This document shows positions 45,179 to 58,300 of a stretch of 64,000 nucleotides of DNA, one piece after another. Numbering within the stretch: the stretch's first letter is position 1; every line of letters begins with the position of its first letter. The notes beneath the pieces are model-generated. The model did not search any database. It worked only from the letters and a program-made list of their open reading frames with translations, and had not been told where the DNA came from. This DNA comes from Tulasnella sp. 424 (lineage: Eukaryota > Basidiomycota > Agaricomycetes > Cantharellales > Tulasnellaceae). The stretch lies in assembly GCA_019633425.1 (NCBI GenBank), contig WSUB01000015.1, positions 124,001-188,000 on the forward strand. The letters run 5' to 3'. The translations under genes and the position numbers were made by a program.

Positions 45179-47470
45179 ATGAGCGCCCCTCCCGCTACCC
45201 CGTCTCGGTCATCGGCAGCCGCCGCCGCGAGAGCAGAGCTATTAGCAAGTTCTCCCCACTATTCTACGACTAAACGCCATTCTCTCTATGGAACTGAAGA
45301 TCGCATTATCATTGACCCCGGATCAAGGGTATGGAAGGTTGGCTTTAGTGGGGAAGGCAGACCGCGGGATGTCTTTGTGGTGAAGAGTACGGCGTCTTCA
45401 GTCCCAGCATCCACATCCAGAGCCAGAGATTCGGTAGACGAGGTCGAAAAGGAGAGGTTGATGGAGCTCGAGCTTCAGGATCGCTTAAGGAGCGTTTTCT
45501 TCAAGTGGGTATCTGCAGATCAGCAAACTGATGCCACCCGCTTACTGTCAAGTTACCTCGTTCACAGCTCTCTTTTGGCTGACCCTAAAGCACGCAAGGT
45601 GATAGTGATTGAACCGCCTCTGCTTCCATTGGCGGTCAAGGACATGTTTGCTAGAATCCTATTTAACAACTTGGAGGTGCGCTTGTTTTGTCGCCAGCGC
45701 CATTATTAATTATCACGACTGAATCGCTATCGATCAGGTCCCGTCCGTCTCGTTTATGCCTAGCCATCTCCTCGCTTTATTGTCAGTGGGAAGGGTCACC
45801 GGTCTCGTTCTTGATTGTGGTCACACTGAGTCGACATTGCTGCCCGTGAGTGAACATGGGACTCTGATCTAGCATTCGCTGACCGTAATTGCGCTAGGTC
45901 TATGCATCTCGTCCAATGTTTTCAAATATTCGGACGTCACCACTGGCTGGATCCCGGCTGACAGCTCATCTCCGAGCATTGCTATCGCTCTTTGCAAGCT
46001 ATCGTCCTCCCCCAACGATCATCCGGGCTGCCGCTCAACCCTCCGTCGCAACCCGTGTACCAGAGGGAATTTTAACGGAAGCATTGCTCGAAGAGGTCAA
46101 AAGCAAGTGTCTATTTGTCGGGTCTCCGTTCGACAGTGCCGCACCACCGGAATCCGACGACGCCATGGATATTGATCAACCGTCCAGCGCCAGTGTTGGA
46201 ACGCCCTCGGAATCCGGTCGTTCGTCGCGACTTTCCATGTCCGAAGCCCAAGGCCCTTCATCTACTGCCTCGGTTTCTCGGGCCTCAGGATCCGGGGTGG
46301 GCCCGGCTGCATCATCAAACATACAGGAGACCCATTTGCGTATCATGGCAGCGCTGTATAAGAAACACGCCACCGCCACAGACGTTCAGATGCGGGTCGT
46401 CCCTCCTCCGGCCCATGCCGCAGCTGCCGGATCTTTCAACAATGCTCGAGGGACACTGATCATCCCGGGTTGGATTCGCGAACGTGCGGCCGAAGTACTG
46501 TTCGAAGGCGGCGATATCGATGAACGGAGTGTTGTCGAGTTGATCCTGGACTCACTACTAAAAGTGCGAGCAGATTCCATCGGACGGCGATCTGCGGCTG
46601 ATCCCAATCCCAATTTACCTAGGTACCTGTCGATCTTCGAAAAACCCTAGCGTCGTCAATTCTTGTAGTCGGAGGGACTGCAATGCTCCCTGGATTCATA
46701 CAAAGGTTACACGCTGAAATCATCAAAACTTTGGAACCGCAACCGGATCTGCCTTCATCGATTGCGTCGCACAGACGTGACGGACAATCAACCCCGACAC
46801 CCAGCGCCAGTGGGGCCAACACGCCTCCTGATGCAGTAACCCCCACTGCCACTCGCTTCGGTCATCATCAAGTGAAAGTCCCGTCGCCCCGTCGTGCATA
46901 CGATCCACATGCAACCTTGCGATCGTTAACGCCTCATATCGCCATCCTTAATAACCCCTCCATTGCCAACATGACTGGATACGCATCCCCGCATGCGTTG
47001 GCTAACGCCGGCAAGGCCCCCGCATTTGCACCAGCTCTCATGCCTTGGGTCGGAGGATCCTTAGCTGGGTAAGCTACGGTCATTCTGTTCTCAATCTTAC
47101 AATCTCTTTTAACATAACCCTGCTCCTGTCTAGTGCGCTGAAGATCAGCAGCGAAGAGGTCGTCCGTGAGAGGTGGGATGAGGCATACGAAAGAGATCAA
47201 GATGCTCAACGGCAGGAGCTTGAAGATCTTGCCATCAACACTGTTGCAATTGAACCTGAAACTGCTTCTCCGATGAAATCCCCGCGGAAGTCACAGTTTC
47301 GCTACCGTCCCCCACCTGCTCAGCCGGTCGGTGCTTCGATTATTCTGGAAGGTGGTGGATTGAGGCCACCGGCATATTCTGCGTTACCCGACTGGACGAG
47401 GTCCCCATTAGGGATTGGTGCGCCCAATGTCGTTTGGCTGCCACAACAGCAAAGTGTTCCGCCTGTCTAA
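45179..47470 (+). CDS. ARP10: Actin-related protein Arp10 (dynactin pointed-end)
   Basis: Spliced gene. The N-terminus is Ala/Ser-rich, then the actin-fold phosphate-1 region DRIIIDPGSRVWKVGFSGEGRPR. Next come YLVHSSLLADPKARKVIVIEPPLLP, VPSVSFMPSHLLALLSVGRVTGLVLDCGHTESTLLP (second phosphate loop), and later GWIRERAAEVLFEGGDIDERSVVELILDSLLK joined to VPVDLRKTLASSILVVGGTAMLPGFIQRL. A C-terminal segment ends MPWVGGSLAG, ALKISSEEVVRERWDEAY. The intron 46565-46621 was fixed because it restores the SSILVVGGTAMLPGF frame. Arp10 (Arp11) caps the pointed end of the dynactin filament and supports dynein-driven transport. A 70-residue Ser/Asp/Pro-rich insert (about 46140-46320) and a second one near 46740-46900 are lineage features. 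The overall identity is sound; ATP-binding capacity is not clear. Confidence 0.86.
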
Positions 47471-47873
47471 CATCCGGTTTTCCCGTCGGAGTTTTGGTGT
47501 GTTGATGTATCGATACGTTGAGGACCTAATGCCAGAAAGCTTTGTACGCTTCGTTTCCCTCGTAGACTGAGAAGTGGAAGGGCAGTCTGGTCCAGGTTGT
47601 CTAACTACTAGCTGCACGCGACAGGAGCTACAGGCGCAAGGCGAGTGGAGACTATGAGTGAATAGGGTATTGGAGGAGTATGGGCAAAAGCGAAGATGAC
47701 AAAGCAAATTAAGGTCGGGGCTAGTTTTCCTGAGGGATCCACCGCTCACGGCGTACGAGATGGATATCGTGTCTAGGGTAAACGAGCATGAGACGGGAGA
47801 TACAAGTCCCAAGCAGGAGAATGCGAAGAGGAAGAGGAAGAGAAACTACGGAGCCGGAGAAGGGGGCGAATCG
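47471..47873. other. Convergent 3' intergenic region, ARP10 / GTR2
   Basis: 403 bp between the two stop codons, with purine-rich sequence near 47810-47870 next to the GTR2 stop. Overlapping short frames are not supported. Confidence 0.5.
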
Positions 47874-50058
47874 CTACCGATTTCGTTTGGCCATCTCCAG
47901 TTGGACAATCTTTTGGATCGCACCGCGGAAGAACGTCACGTTGTACTCGATAAGTCCACGACGCTCTTCATAGGTCTGCGAACGGATCAGGCAGACGAGC
48001 GAGAGGGTGCTGGAACGGACCGTGTTAGTTTGCATTTGCCTGTGTAATTTAAGTCATTCCCACTCACTCGGTAATCTGCCAATAAGCGAGAGTAGATTCG
48101 GGGGTAAGTTTAGCGGAGCTGGAAGCCCATCGTTTCGGTTCGGTATCCAGAGGTAATAGCCTGTCGAGCGTTTTGGATCCTGTCCCGTTGCTCGCTGCAC
48201 TTCCGTTAGTCCCGGCGCTGCCGGCCTTGGATTTTTGAGACCCATTGCGACGCAAGTTTGAACCACCAGTCGGCTGAGCGAGCTCTCCTTCTGCTTTTGA
48301 GGTGGAAATGAGAGAATGTGAAGGCGAGGAGGTGGGTGACTCTTCCTCTTCAGGTTGGGTGTGCTTCCGTGGAGCTTTTGGACGAGGCTTGCGAGGTGCA
48401 GACGTGCTGCCACTTTGGGGATGATGTTCTGACGCGTTTGAAGGACTGGATGGAGTCGATGGTTCGGGGGAATGGGTGGGGCCGGCTGCAGGATCGGTTG
48501 AAAGTGGGCTGATGGGGGGTTGGGGCCGTAGATTTCTACAATGTGGTGCGGTAAGATCAGCCTCTGGTCACCTATCGCAGCAGCTGCCACGTCTTTGGAT
48601 TACATACTTGTAGAGATTAGAGAAGCTGGTAAGGGTTTGGACGTAGTCGCAACATAACTCGAAGCTTGCGTTGTCGACTGGGGACGCGTCCGTCGCCACA
48701 TATAGGAGACAAGTTACGTCAAACAAAAAGGCTTTCGCAATTCCAGAATTCTATATGACGTCGCTTTGGTTAGCTTTGCTCCTCTGATGTGGGGAAAAAG
48801 TAATAATTTACCGCAACCAGTGTGTTCAAGAGATTTTCCAGTGTCGGAAGTTGAGGCACCAGCCTTTGGACGACCCTTGAGAATGCTTCATAGATGGTGT
48901 GATCGTAGACCGATGTGAGATAAAAGTTGAGTGGCAAGTTGGTCATTATCGAACTAGCCGGATGATCTAAGAGTTCATCGATGATCCTGGATTGGATATG
49001 ACGGAAGTGTTCTGAGAAAATAAACAATTGCGAGTCAAATCCATGAGCCGAAATCTCTAGGCTGTGAGTGATAGGAATGAAAATTTATGCTCCTCCCAGG
49101 CGAGATGAATTTCCCAAGTCGTCTGACAAGGGTCCGGGGGGTTGTGTCACGAAGCCTGGTCGTCATCTGACGCGACGTCTCGAACTCCATTTGGAGCGAT
49201 TGGCGTGGTAGATTTCAACGAAAGACGTACTCACCAACTTTGAATTCGTCCGACAGTGCTTCGGCCTTATGAACGAAGACCTCGAGATGTACCTTTGGAT
49301 TGACTTGTGCGACCGTTGCGATTAAGTGCACCAGGTGTGCGATTGGGCTGTAGTAATCATCCTGCAAAGTTGAATGAGTTGCGATAGGCGGCCGACGTTT
49401 CCAGTAGCGCGCAGGTTGGCCGAGGGTTTCGGGTGAGGGTGATACCGCACGATGGGACAAAGAACGAAGCGAACGTTTAGTTATCGGTCCGCGTGCCGCA
49501 GCGTACAGAGCCCAGAGCGCCATCCGCACCTGAATGTCTAACACGAAGATTATGCTTTGGAAGTACGAGAGCGGCACGCCGAGGTCCTCTAATTCCATAG
49601 AGCCCGGGCAATCCCACAGCTGGAACGCGACCATCGAGCTGCGAAGCGAGTGATGTCGGTAAATCTGGAACTCGTGCCAGCAGAGGTCACTTTGAGAAGA
49701 ACACCTTACTCAATATCAAGCTTGGTGATTTTAGAGGTTGCTTCTAGGAAGAAAGAGTCCTTCGGAGGGAGGCTGTTGAACACGACCTCTTGCACGGAGG
49801 TCTTGCCGCTCCTGCGTACGGCCAGAGCATCCATGTGACGACGACGACGGAAAATATCAGACAAGAGCCAGCAGTAGCAAAGCGAGAACTTGAAGCTCAC
49901 CGCCTAAGGCCAGTGATAAGGACTTTGGCGCGCCATGGTTCGTCACCAGAGTGTTGAGAGTGTTGGTGGGATGGATCTTGCTGCATCGACGCGGCCTGGC
50001 CGAGTGCAAGTGACGCCTGTGAGGGGGTGTGGATGGCCCCGTAATTCTTTGCTGGCAT
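47874..50058 (-). CDS. GTR2: Rag-family GTPase Gtr2/RagC
   Basis: Exon 1 starts [24 protein letters not shown] and ends [12 protein letters not shown], leading into the P-loop [15 protein letters not shown]. Then [21 protein letters not shown], the G3 region [59 protein letters not shown], and the roadblock-type half [77 protein letters not shown] Pro/Ser/Lys-rich insert of about 120 residues (48260-48560 region) precedes STLAYWQIT and a last exon [31 protein letters not shown]. Gtr2 pairs with Gtr1 on the vacuole to pass amino acid signals to TORC1. The G4 motif reads HKAE instead of HKxD. Stop 47874-47876. Confidence 0.93.
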
Positions 50059-50403
50059 GATTACTACGATAGTCGAGAGACTTGCGTAGCCGGAGGGGAG
50101 GGCGGCGGGTGGGTGGATGGAGCAAGTCCCGGATGTGGTCAGGATTGAGATGGTTGTTTTTCAAATCATGGATTTAGGCCGAGCTTGGTTATTTGGTCAG
50201 CCCCTCCGGTCACCCAACATGCTACACCGCACCTCGCGGGCTCTGGCACAAATGACAACAGCAAATCCACAGAAAAAAATTAATACTTCTATTACCCGCT
50301 AAAATATTACGATAATAGAGTTTCAGACCCTCCCACTAATTCGTACAACAGGGTATCCAATTTCGCTCCTCACGACCAAGTCCAGAGTTCTTCCGCCATC
50401 CAA
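50059..50403. other. Intergenic: GTR2 promoter and C2-gene 3' flank
   Basis: 345 bp. The AT-rich part near 50270-50320 fits termination of the C2 gene. No gene or clear core-promoter element seen. Confidence 0.5.
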
Positions 50404-52515
50404 TCATGCACCCACGACCCCGCTTGGTCGCTCCTCAACGGCCGATGGGACCTCATCACTTTCAGTCGGTGGCTGTTCTTGGCGCTTCCGATGTCGACGA
50501 GCTTTCAGCTTCGCCGTCAAATTCATCAACGTCGTCTCGCCTGGTCTGGTGTGCGCTGTAAACTCCGTCTCCTTGATTCCTCTACGCTCCTTGGCATATT
50601 GGCGCATGGCCCTAGTTGACTCTTTCAGTGCCGGATCTCCATGGTCGTATACGGCTACTTGAAGTCCGGTGAAGTTGCGCTCGAGGACTCGTTTCAGGGC
50701 GGGGAGCACGTTCTTGTCTGGTGCATATGTGCCGCTGTTGTTGTCGATGACAAGCTCCCATTGGACAGAATCGTCGTCCATGCTTTCGTCGTAACCAGCC
50801 CATCCACCTGGCACCATGGGTCTCCAGTGGAATTCCCCGCTGTAACGGACCTGTGTGGCGCAGTTCGCGTGCAGAGCGTGTTTCGAAACAAAGTCGACGA
50901 AGAAGGCCTGTTGTTAAGAGAAGAACAAGCAATCTCGATCAGCTTTTGATGAGCAAAATACCCTCTCCGCAAGAGAGCTATTATATGTACATGTCTTCGG
51001 GATACGAAACGTACAGCACCAGTTTCGGAGAATCTCCAAGTGTCGTCGTTGATGATGTAAGTATACATGGCAGGCTTGATACGATTTTGACGGATTTCGT
51101 CCTTGAAGAGATTTATAACGTCCTTGGCATTGGCCAAAATCCCGAAGGCATTCGCAGTCGTCCGAGCGTAAAGCATCTTGTGGCCACCATGAATCGAACC
51201 TCTGATACTAGCGCCAACCGGAGAATGACTGAAGATCTTCTTTGCTGCCGGATAGTCCTCGTTCCAATGCTGATATGTATCGCCAAATATCTCCGGAACG
51301 TCTACGAGGTAGATCTTCCAAGTCGCGTATAGTCGCTCTTCCGTCTCTAGCGATGTGAGCGCACCTAGCCATTCAAAAATGTAAGATAAAAGAAGGCGAC
51401 AAGAATGGAATGGCTTAACTTACCAACCGTTGGGGAACGATGCCGACTATACCGACAAGGTCCGGCGAAGGTGTATGGGATAACCGGGGACTGGTGGGCT
51501 GTTGGATTTGTTACGATCTGGGAGGCATACGTTGGCCTTATGGAGTACAGGTGAAGCAAGGGCATATACCCACATCCATATAAAATATGCCATGCTTCTT
51601 CCCCATTCGACCTTCAATCTCGCACTCTCTCAGTCCGGTTTGTTCGATGTTCAACTTGAAGGCCCCGATATAATCGTCCGTGAAGAGTTTGTCGTCCTTG
51701 TCATAAACCTTGATCTTGAGCTCGGCATTTTTAGGCACCTGATAGGTGATAGATGATTCATCAGAGGAGATTAGGATTGCCAGAAACGGCGCGTACATTC
51801 TTGATGTGCCAAACTTCATTCCAGATCGGGGCAAGGGTGCCCGGTTGGACGGTTGACCTGTTGGAAAATTCGCTTCGTCATTGACACAACGTTACAAAGA
51901 TCAAACACCCGAAACTCACGTGTAGGTAATCATATCGTCTAACGTTGCCTTGAAATATGGATCGGATCCGCCACCAGTAGTATCCGTTCGAGGTATCCCT
52001 TTCGCACCAACGAACTTGATCGTCAGGTCGACAGCAGCGATTGATGGTGAAGTTCTATCGCCTTGTTCCTGCTGCTTCACAAACCTCAACGGTCGAGTTG
52101 GGCTAGGGCTGGGAGACGACCGGCATTCCCAATCCGAGTCGCTAAAATTATCTCGACGGCTTCTACGGTAATCCCCGTTGATGGCGGGTGATGAAGTGCT
52201 GTCGATATCTTTAGGGGTAGCCCCATCCATCGCGGCAGCAGCGTCATCGGTATTGGGAGGAGCTGCTTGGGAGACTGTGCCGAGAATAGCATGTTCGCAA
52301 TGAGCTAAGAATAGGATGGACTATGACGACAGAGCGGGAGACGACATACAGGACTGAGAACTCGCTGGCGCCGACTGCACCTGGGGAACATCGGGGTATG
52401 GCCATTCACTAGCATCTCGGATATCGCCTTTGGGTCCTTTGGAATTCCTTGATTTGGGGTTAACCTTGGCACCGACACGCAAAGCGTGATCTTTCAGAGA
52501 GTCGCGGAAACCCAT
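50404..52515 (-). CDS. C2-domain protein with fungal-specific C-terminal half
   Basis: Starts MGFRDSLKDHALRVGAKVNPKSR; a longer start at 52551 is possible but lies in AT-rich, leader-like sequence. After a Ser/Pro/Asp-rich segment comes a C2 domain: VDLTIKFVGAKGIPRTDTTGGGSDPYFKATLDD, then MKFGTSRMYAPFLAILISS, AELKIKVYDKDDKLFTDDYIGAFKLNIEQ, with the Asp residues of the calcium-binding loops (SDPYF, DKDDKLFTDDY). The second half holds SLETEERLYATWKIYLVDVPEIFGDTYQHWNEDYPAAKKIFSHSPVGASIRGSIHGGHK, MLYARTTANAFGILANAKDVINLFKDEIRQNRIKPAMYTYIINDDTWRFSETGA, and DDSVQWELVIDNNSGTYAPDKNVLPALKRVLERNF, which I recognise only as a conserved fungal region. C2 domains usually bind acidic membranes, in some cases with calcium. 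Role unknown. Confidence 0.83.
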
Positions 52516-54013
52516 GAAACTGAGTTTGTTTATGCTAATGGACCAAGTCATCAGCTATGAGCCATCCATAGCATCACAGCGTACGATTGACATACCTAGA
52601 TAGTAAAATACGTTCGAGTTCGAAGATGAGGCTGTTGAGAAAACAGGCGGATTGATGGGGGAAGCTGGAGCGGTGGGAGGGGAAGATATCTTCGGTCAAA
52701 GCGGTGTCAAACAAATGCCCGCTTTGTCATTCGCACCGCCACAAAAGCGGTTTCGTCAGAAAACTTGTCGCTCTGCGCCCGCAGATGCTCGGCCACCTGC
52801 CGGAATGCTAACAACCAATAGAGTGCAAGTCTTAAACAGAGCCATCTAACGTCGGTTGTGTCCCCGACTGCTAGACGCATGGATTCGGCCCCCGGTCTTA
52901 ATTGCTACCCAGTCTGCGGGAGCCGAGTGTCGGACGTTTGCCGCGGTTCGGTAGATCTTGATTAGTAGGGAACAAGCAATTTTAGATTACGTTCGAAGGA
53001 TAGACTAATCGTCATTCACATCGTCCTTATCTTCCAATGACAATGATGGCTCACGGAACAAGGATCTTAAACAACCGCAATTCGGGGCCCTCAGACTGTT
53101 ATCGACGCGTGCACTGGCAGTGATTGCTACCCACAAGGCTCGCATTCGCGCCCTCTTGGCCATGTATTCAACCGCGGTCGAGACGATGCTGCTCGCCTGG
53201 TTAATGGACGTGAAGCCGAAAATTCTGGCTGCGAATCTCGATTGGCCGGTAGTTCGATTGGGAGACAATTTCGTTTCTCGATGGCAAGGAGCTTGGCTCC
53301 TCGAATTTCGATCCCGCTACGTCGAAAAACAGAGTTAAATCAGAGCTACTATGCCTGCTTTTAAATTATGGTTCTGGAAGCCTCCTCCTTGATAGGGAAG
53401 ATCAATGTTCGACTCGAGAATCCCCGTCACTGGTGCACATATTACCACCCGTGTACTAGCTATCTGACCAGATTCCGAAGAAATTTTGAGATCGAATGCG
53501 AAGTTGCAGAGTAATAGAATTGCTAGAGGTCGCTTTGATGCCTTTGACATTCCTTTAGGAATTCGGCTTCCAGCAACAAACCATCTCAAAACCATCCGTT
53601 GAGCAAAGGCTAACGAACAGCGTTGTCTTGATCGAGCTCAGAAAGGCCCAGACCTTCTTGTAACATAATCCTAGGCGTATCGTCGTGGCGTGATGCCAAG
53701 AATAGCTAAGGTGCGTGGAAGATGAGCCGCGAGGTGCCCAGTGAAAGGGTTTCTCGGCAACTTTGAAATGTGAGCTCGCAGTGCTTGCCTAGCATCGCTA
53801 ACATGTAACTACTGAAACCGGACGTAGTGGCGCTGTACAACATCTTCTAAATCATGCGCAGTGGTGGAGCTCGTTCTACGGTTGCCGAGACCTGCGCGGC
53901 GTCACAGCCTTGCGACGACGTAAATAACCTTCACTAGCCGCTGCGCGGCACGTTCACTCGGTCAACGGCCGTCACGAGGCGAAACTCCAAGACATCACCA
54001 AGCTCGAATCAAA
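52516..54013. promoter_or_regulatory. Divergent intergenic region, C2 gene / lipase
   Basis: 1.5 kb with no recognisable exon. Short frames at 52652-52849 and 53005-53595 have no motifs. The region should contain both promoters; no TATA box stands out. Confidence 0.4.
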
Positions 54014-55326
54014 ATGAGTCGCTCTTCATCCTCTTCACTAAGTCCAGAACAGGAGCGAATGTACGCAAGCGAGAAAGAGGTGAGCGGTGCGGCTTGCGGA
54101 CGACACTTTTGCTGACCGGATGATCTCCGAAAATTAAAGGAGAACTTCCGATGGATACTCAAACTTACAACGAAAAAGTCGAGCTACGTTCTTTCTGAGA
54201 AGGATTTGGCCCCCTCGGAACTGCAAAACGAGCTCTCTGAGATCGGGCAGTTCGCTGAAGTGGCTCATGGCTCCATGGACCCGGAACGGGTTTGGGCTCA
54301 CCTATCCGACTTGCTGGACGATGGCTTTCCCCTTCACGGCTACACGTTTCTGGAAGGCTCCGAGCTCATTCGAGCGTTCAAGGGCACAGCCGCTCAACTT
54401 CAAGGCTACGTTGCCTTCCGGCCTCAGACCGGCCAGCTGATCGTCTCATTCTCCGGCACTTCCAATAGGATGCAAGCGTTCAACGATACCAAAGCTTGGA
54501 AGGCCTCATATCCACTTACACCCGGGGAGAATATTTCGGCTGTATCCGTCCACTCTGGTTTCTGGAACATGTACAACGGCGTCAAAGCCGCGGCATTCCA
54601 TGCCCTGGAGGAGGCCATTCGCCAGCGAGACGTGTCAGAGATCATTCTCACTGGGCACTCCCTCGGAGGCGCCATGACCCAACTCTGCGTGCTTGATCTC
54701 CTCAAGCCCACCCAACAGGTCATCCGGCTCCCGTTCGGCGTCCGTATTAAGTCCGTTACTTTCGGTGCACCCCGAGCTGGGAACGCTGGCCTGGTCACCT
54801 GCTGGAAATCCCGCGTGGAGGCGTATCAAAAACTTCACGGCAATGCATCTTTCACCGAGTGGGCTGTGAAAGCTTTCAATGATGGTAGGGCTTCCAGTCT
54901 TTCCGAAGCAGGGGGTTCGTGTTTTCTCATCAACCAAATCCCACAGGCGTTCCCTCCATGCCAAGTACGGTGCTTGGCTACCGTCACTTCGCTGACAACC
55001 CTTACTTCCTCTTCCGGGGGCGATTATATCAGATTCCCCTTAGCGAGAAAGAAGCGGTCAACTTCGACGTTGACCCTCCTACGGTCGCACAGGAGGGCTC
55101 CGTGGTCCCAGCGGAATTTCCCCTGGGAGGACACAACTATTATGGTCGGGACATGGAGAAATTACAACGGCAGATGAAATGGGCGACCGAAGTGGGATTG
55201 GGGTCAAGCGAGAATTGGAGGGATGCGCTATTGCAAAAGATCAAAGAGGACGAGGAGAAGTGGAAGGCAAAACACACGAAGAGCGGGAGTAGTAGCTTTA
55301 GCCTCTTTGGGTCTGGATCGAAGTAG
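54014..55326 (+). CDS. Class 3 lipase-like alpha/beta hydrolase
   Basis: Three exons (54014-54079, 54140-54884, 54947-55326) make 1,191 nt, 396 residues. Begins MSRSSSSSLSPEQERMYASEKE with no signal peptide, so it is probably intracellular. The lipase class 3 fold is shown by LIVSFSGTSNRMQAFNDTKAW (oxyanion/beta strand) and IILTGHSLGGAMTQLC, the G-x-S-x-G nucleophile elbow with catalytic Ser. VTFGAPRAGNAGL follows, then NDGVPSMPSTVLGYRHFADNPYF, whose Asp and His fit the remaining catalytic residues. It hydrolyses ester lipids, but the natural substrate is unknown. The C-terminal tail is Lys/Glu-rich (QKIKEDEEKWKAKHTK) and ends in a Ser/Gly/Phe stretch. Frame and motifs are fully consistent. 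Confidence 0.9.
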
Positions 55327-58300
55327 GGCTTCCCTTTCAGCTCATCTACCATGGACTATGGTGAGCCACACAATACTTTGGAGGCTGCCACTGAGGACTC
55401 ACGGGCAGATGCAGCTTTGTATATGAATCCCTTGGACATTGTATCACTCCCAACTATTTCAGCCGCCTCAGTTCAGTGACTATTCTACGGACTTTGCATC
55501 GTTAGAATAGATTACAAAGCGGATTGCCCAGTGCGCCGTCTCCCCTCCGGGGAACCCAGACTTCACCACCGGAAACTACTGCTCGACTTAAACGGGACCT
55601 ACCGTCTCCTCTTACAGCATCCGTTAGCTCTGAACTTTTCTCCTTTGGGCTCTCAGATGAACGGAAAGGCCTCCACGAAACGTTCCAGCCGGCAGCGAGA
55701 ATTGGGCCCCGTGGATTGATGTGTTTTTCAGACCCTGTCTGCCATATATACGGCGGCGTTCCTAAAAGGGCCGCCTATACAGTGCATTTCGTTTCCTTTC
55801 AAGTCTGGCATATGAGCCAGTGCAGCGTCGCCTGCATAGCTGAAACCCTCGTAACACAGCAACTGTTTTCATGTCAATTCTCCGGTTTCGCTCGGAAGGA
55901 AGAGGGATAGCGAGAGAACCATATGCCAGATATCTGCTCATAATGTGCTCTATGGTCCGCGTGTTCTTGGACGGCGGTTGGGCGGAAGCGAATTGGGACC
56001 TCTGGTACCGATCAGCGAGCAACATGAAAATACCCCTGTGGCTCCATTTGATATGCGCGAAATTGTTTCTCCCTGCCTGTCTGCGGAGTCGCGGGGCGTG
56101 ATGTAGATTCCAAGTGAGGAACGGGGCTTTGCGGAACGAATCTGGGGGGAGGGACATCCGCATTCGGATCCGGAGTGGGTGAGACTTGGTCGTTGCGCGG
56201 ATCACGGAGAGTCCTTTCGTCGCAGCGTCGATTCAAGGGTGTCTATAATTCCATCAGCAGACGAGAGACCTTGGCACCTTGATCGAATGGGATATGACGG
56301 AGGGCGATCGAGGTCATTGCACCGTTCTTCGGGACATCGCGGGATTGCATGACACTACGTAGCCCTGTCCCAATCCAAACGGGTCCATCTGACTGCCTCA
56401 TGCCGGATACTAACCACATCACCAAAAGGCGCGGGGGGTTAAACGTTTTCTGCTTCTTGATTTCTGTGCGAAGTGCTTCGTTAGCATACCGATCGGTTGG
56501 GGATCCCACTTAAAGGGATGGGAAGCTAAAGGGGGCTTCTTCGCCGTTGTGGGGCCACAGTAGACGACCCACAAACCGAAAATAGAGTCGACGATAGAAC
56601 GTACTCAAGTATAGTAGAGATGTTATCCTTTTACAAAGTACTGTGAAGCCGACTAGAGCTGACAACCTCCTAGCATGGGTAAATGGGGGCGTGGGGACGT
56701 GATTCCCGAATTGCTTCACCAGAACGAGAAACGTCTTCGTCGCCCGCGTACATCGGAAGAAAGCTTCATGGGGCTCAGGACCATGTATAGCACGGCTTGC
56801 CGATTCGAAGAGCATCTGTCCTGCCGCGGCTTAAAACTTGAAAGCTTCAACTCACTGCTAAGTCTGGCCCTTACAACACGGGGCTGTGCGTACACCCCCG
56901 ATTCTATACGATCGTCCTTCTCTCGGTAAAACGGGGGAAGCTCCTATTTGGGGGGGAACCTATGAGAGCACATAGATATCGTGACAGGAAAGGGTTAGGC
57001 ACCGTTGCCGATGGCTGTCTTGGGGCAGATGTGTACCACAGACATGCCCCACGGTGCGCTGGCCGCACGAAGGTGGAGGTGAAGGTGCGTTCCGTGGCGA
57101 GGGCGTCGAATACATTGGATACCAAAGATCAAAGACGTGTCTTTGAATAGCCAGTGGAATGGGTAGTCCCGCAGCACCAACGCCCAGGCGGCATCGAACG
57201 CTCCGGGGCCCGCGGCGCTTTCTCGTTCTGTAGGAGATTAGGCGGGACAAGAGGACCCAGACTTGGGTTGTTTTCTGCAAGTGAGAGGTCGATTGATGAT
57301 CATTCAGGTTGAATAAACGTCCTGGATGGCTGTCGGGATGCATGGTCGGACAAGCCATGCGCATCCACTTCTTTGGCACGCGAGCCCCAGAGATCCCCCC
57401 CCCCCGACCCGATGGAACACCGAAACATAAACGCCCAGGTCGGTATCGCTGTGCCGATTTCGCGTTGCACCCAGAGGAACGGAGGGGTGGATATTATGCT
57501 CCAGGAACGGATCTTGCCGTGGGGCAAAGGAAGGGAAGGGGAGAACCTGGCGCGGGGAGGTTTCACCATCAGAAATAAAATAAATAAATCAAAATTCTGG
57601 TAAAGATGCGAATAACGACGATGGAATACCTGTCGACTGGTTCTCGCATCCACGGGAAGCAATTTGACTGGTTAGATCGGCAGTGCGTGTATGCCGAACC
57701 TTTCTGAATTGTGCCCGAGCGGGGATCCCCGAACCGGATCGACCAGGCTCCTGCCCCTACTTTGTTCTAGCGTTCTTGGGGAACATGATGCCCGTCGACC
57801 TAGCGTAATCCGAGTGGGAGCGACACAAAGCACGTTGGAGGCAGAAATGGAGCCGAAAAAAGGAATGAAAAAGAGGACAAGATCTATTGTCTAGTCGAAA
57901 TGAGAACATTCAAACCGGAATTGCATTGCACGGGAGGGGGAGGCACCCGACAACCAGGATGGTTAATAGTCTATCAGAATAACGCCGAGATGAACCAGAT
58001 GCCCCAATCTCATGGGAGTCTCTCCCAATGCCGGCCAACGCCGGGACTAGGGAGGCTGGAAATCGACGTTCCTTTTTTCATGTCTTGGCCTTTTTGGTTC
58101 CATGTGGTCGGGAGAACGAACGTTGAATCCCCGTACTACCCATAGGTTGGTTGCAAAAGAAACACGAGCAGATGATAGGAGAACCTCCCTTTTCATCTGC
58201 ATTCTTTTGTACCAATTTATTTTCTTTTTTTATTGCACTTATAACTCCAGCGGGCCGAAGCTCGCCTCTTGGGGGGACGGAATTGTCCGCGAGACGATAC

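Noticed and set aside
46619..46650. Premature stop in the Arp10 gene at 46648-46650
   Set aside because: Splicing 46565-46621 moves to the frame that reads VPVDLRKTLASSILVVGG, so the stop is not used.
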